Source of the DNA: Cyanoderma ruficeps
Taxonomy: Eukaryota; Chordata; Aves; Passeriformes; Timaliidae
NCBI GenBank assembly: GCA_008694505.1
Contig: VZDJ01000095.1
Location: 692,481 to 756,480 of the forward strand
Length of the DNA stretch: 64,000 bases
Direction of reading: 5' to 3'
The notes beneath the pieces are model-generated. The model saw only the letters and a list, made by a program, of their open reading frames with translations. It was not told the DNA's origin and did not search any database. The position numbers and the translations under genes were made by a program. Every line of letters begins with the position of its first letter. Position 1 is the first letter of the stretch. Below are positions 61,018 through 64,000 of the stretch, one piece after another.

Positions 61018-63369
61018 GACCTGGTTAGGGGCATCATTCTGCCAGATGAAGATCACAGCTAAAAACTCTTTACACTCTATGTGGGACATTCTTTATACTC
61101 TATGTGGTCAAAAAGAAATTTTAATCTGACATATTCAAAAAAAAGGAAAGGACGAAGAAGAAGAAAGTGACAAGAACAATCCATCTGTCCCAATTATGGT
61201 AAAATACAGCACATACGCTGTTACCGAGTACGTCTCTTGCTATCTTAACTTTTACTGTTATTTACTGATTCTGGTACACTCACTATCTTCTAGTCATTCC
61301 TGAGATTTAATTCCTCTAAAACATCCTTATCCTGAAACAAAATGTTACAGTTTTAACTTAAGTGTTTTGTAGCTGCTTTCTCATACTTGGACTTCCCTGT
61401 GTTTTATTTTCCCTATCAGATCAGTTAAGAACTATGAGACTTTAAAATCTTTAGTTTGCACATACTGAAGTCTTTATGGCTCAGATATTACAGGTAATGA
61501 TGGCCCTTATATATCTTTACAACATAGCAGTCATAAAACTAAAAGTCATCACAGTATTTGAGATAAGCTTTTAATTGTGCTCATAACTTACTGAAATTCC
61601 TCAATAGCTAGCCAGAATGTTGTTCAGGTCAAACATAAAATTTGTGCTTGCCAGCTGGGATAACAGAGGTAGCTTAGAACAAAGGTGGTTGTGTTTTGTT
61701 TTTATTATCCTAGCTAGATTTAAAATAAAAAAAAATGGAAAGGTTTTAATTACAGGTTTATGTAGTTAACTGTACAGGTAATATCCCAGTGGATAATACT
61801 GAAGTCCTGTAGGTCTCAGTAACCTCTTTGCTTTTCTGTTATTGCTAAGTAACCCTTTTCATATTTCCTCTAGAGCACAGTAGGGAGACCACACCATATT
61901 CTTGGCAGGTCAGGAGAAGCTGAGGTCTTCAGCCTGAGAATATTGCTTATCAAAGTATTTTGTTTCATTTTTTTTAAACCTCTATCACTTATACCCCTAG
62001 CTGTGTTGCCCATCCTGATTGAATAGTCTCCTTCCAGGATCATTAAATTTTAAGCAGATCTAAGTTCCAGCACCTCCCTAGAGTAATTAGGTATTCACAC
62101 AAAGGTACACAAACCCATCCTTAACATAGCCAGGAGAATTTCTAATTAACTAGGACCAAATTATCTCCCTTTTCTCTTAAGGGCTTCTTAAAGAATGATT
62201 TTCTGAATAGTGAGAGAATTTCGTTTTTCTGGAGGCCATTAAAGACAAACTTCAGAAAAAGACAGATGTTTGGAAAGCTTAAATATTCCTTATGCTGGAC
62301 TGTGGAGGTCCTACATTGTTTTGCCTTTTAAACTTTCCAGTACTATGGCTTAGCTTTTACTGCTCCTCATTTAGTGTGAAACTGAAGGATGTTTCCAGAG
62401 TAACCGAGTCTAACATTATAAATTTCCCAGAGGCATTAGTGTGGATGCTGTTAACAGATGGTGATTTGAAATTGAAGCACTTGAGTAACCAGCTGATCTT
62501 GGGAAAATAAGAGGAGGAGGGGGAATGGAAAGGTTTCTGGCCATCCCCATCCCAGGTGTCATCCCATCACCTGCATCAGCTGTACTTGTGGCCTTGACTA
62601 ATAGAAGTCACCTTGTGTTTAATCTTGAAGTGTCTTTACCCTGAGAAAATTTGTTTGTCAGAAAGTTGGCTGCTGGAAGTGGTCCCTGTGATGTGGGAGG
62701 TCAGTTTAGAAGGTGCCACTTACTCAAAAGCACACAAAAACTTCTCAAAAGCACACAAAAACTACGGGGAACACTCAGTAAGCAAGAACACAAGTGCAGT
62801 AGTGCTTCCAGAAAGTTATTGCTTTAAAATTTTTGCCAGCTCAGACTGAACATTTTTTGTCCATTTAAAAGAATCTTGTTATTGTGGCAATAACGTAAAT
62901 TATTGTTGCATACAAACCTAGGTGAAAACCAACAAACAAAAAGATTGTAATATTTAAGAGTGCACAAACATACCTGAAACAAGACAGTAGGAAAGAACCT
63001 TGACCCTTTGATCACAATTATGTACATTTAACACTAGGAAAACTTAGTATTTTTATAAACACTTTATTTCCTTATTCTATCCTTTTAGTCTTTTTCTCTA
63101 CTCTTACTTGACTTTCCATCATATAGCCTACCCTGTGTAAAGTAGCTCTGCCATCTTATACATCAGACTATTGGATTCTTCACAGGAAATTACAGTCAAG
63201 ACAGGTGGCACACATAAAAACCTCAGAAAGTACCAGCAAAATACACTGTATTTTACCACTGTTTTTCTTTTCTTTTGAAACAAGGGGATTTGTTTGTGAG
63301 CAGCTGAATCTATTTCAGAATCTCCTTCCCTTTCTGGGACATTCTTTTCCTATATCAGGGTAATTGAGG
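61018..63369. other. no gene recognised
   Basis: AT-rich; short frames only. It includes a perfect tandem duplication (62723-62743, repeated at 62744-62763) beginning CTCAAAAGCA. Confidence 0.5.
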
Positions 63370-63590
63370 TGGGAAGGCAGTTCTGCAGATCATCTGCTCA
63401 ACCCCACAAACCAGACAGAGGAGCAGCAGATTTCTCAGAGTCATGTCTAGCTGGGTTTTGAACATCTTCAAGGATGGAAACTCTACAAACCCTGTTCCTG
63501 AATTTTCCCAGTCTCTATATAATAAAAGTGTGGTTTTCTTTTTCTTTTTCCTTAAAATTTAAAAGTGGAATTTTCTGTATTGCCGTTTGT
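63370..63590 (-). repeat. CR1 LINE fragment, minus strand
   Basis: On the plus strand it reads GATCATCTGCTCAACCCCAC, then ATGTCTAGCTGGGTTTTGAA, CATCTTCAAGGATGGAAACT and CTACAAACCCTGTTCCTGA, the reverse complement of the CR1 3' UTR/ORF2 end. The far part, to about 63590, is decayed and T-rich. Confidence 0.85.
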
Positions 63591-64000
63591 ATCTATGATA
63601 GAATAACATTGATGAAAGCAGAAATGGGTATATTTTAGAATCCTTTTTGTTAATTATTAAAAAGAAAGCCACAAAACCTTTTTTCACATAAGTTTGATTG
63701 GCTTGCAGTTATTTCTGCACAACACTAGTTAGAAGACAGGCATTCCTCACTTACCAGGCAGTTAGAAGAATTTGATTGAAAAGGCAAACACCCAGGTGGA
63801 CTCTCAGGAATTTGAATTAAAATTGATTTGTTCAGGGTGTAAGCACAAGCTTTTAAATAGAAAATATTTATCTTGTCAATTCTTAAGTTTTTATATTGAA
63901 CTTCTTGATTCCCATGCTTCTTGAACTTCATGATTCCCATGCTTTTTGGTTGTCCCCTTTTTCTTCAGCATAAAGAGTAGTCCTTAAAATTTTTATTTTA
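63591..64000. other. no gene recognised
   Basis: AT-rich; a GATTCCCATGCTT segment is repeated at about 63907 and 63930. Nothing else was seen. Confidence 0.5.

Overview
The window looks like a stretch of a bird chromosome, most likely a songbird (passerine). The evidence is three CR1 retroposon fragments with the typical avian CR1 3' end or its reverse complement, one tRNA-Ile-like SINE fused to a CR1 tail, and many ERV long terminal repeats (LTRs) of avian type. Outside the repeats the DNA is AT-rich, and its open frames are short, unordered and on both strands. I found no convincing host protein-coding exon, rRNA, tRNA or CRISPR array. It is best read as an intergenic region or large intron colonised by retroelements.

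The main element is an internally deleted class II (ERVK/beta-alpha-like) endogenous retrovirus at 1820-5932. It has two LTRs of 302 and 301 bp, about 3% diverged, and a perfect 6-bp target-site duplication (TAGTAC). Its order is LTR, tRNA-Trp-like primer binding site, broken gag (matrix end, GC-rich middle, CCHC nucleocapsid), dUTPase/protease remnant, reverse transcriptase remnant, RNase H with one nonsense codon, purine tract, LTR. No capsid core, protease active site, polymerase YxDD motif, integrase core or env is recognisable.

The rest is a record of solo LTRs that can be dated by nesting. 15889-16437 has 5-bp repeats CTGAT. 27712-28272 has 6-bp repeats AGCCAT. 36879-37426 has 4-bp repeats TGCG/TGCA. 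38148-39569 belongs to the same family as the previous one, has 4-bp repeats TCAA, and is itself split by another solo LTR at 38154-38983 (5-bp repeats GTTGT). A diverged LTR at 43195-45330 seems to be split by a minus-strand LTR insertion (43624-45123). A further LTR-like unit with TATA box and poly(A) signal lies at about 60551-61017, and a minus-strand LTR end at 9262-9410.

CR1 fragments lie at 14867-15160 (+), 23770-23910 (+) and 63370-63590 (-), and the SINE at 10831-10973 (+). Simple repeats, small tandem duplications, a 39-bp A run and four isolated N bases (21054, 32453, 35159, 38334) complete the picture. No genes act together here; the only functional logic is that of the retroelements.
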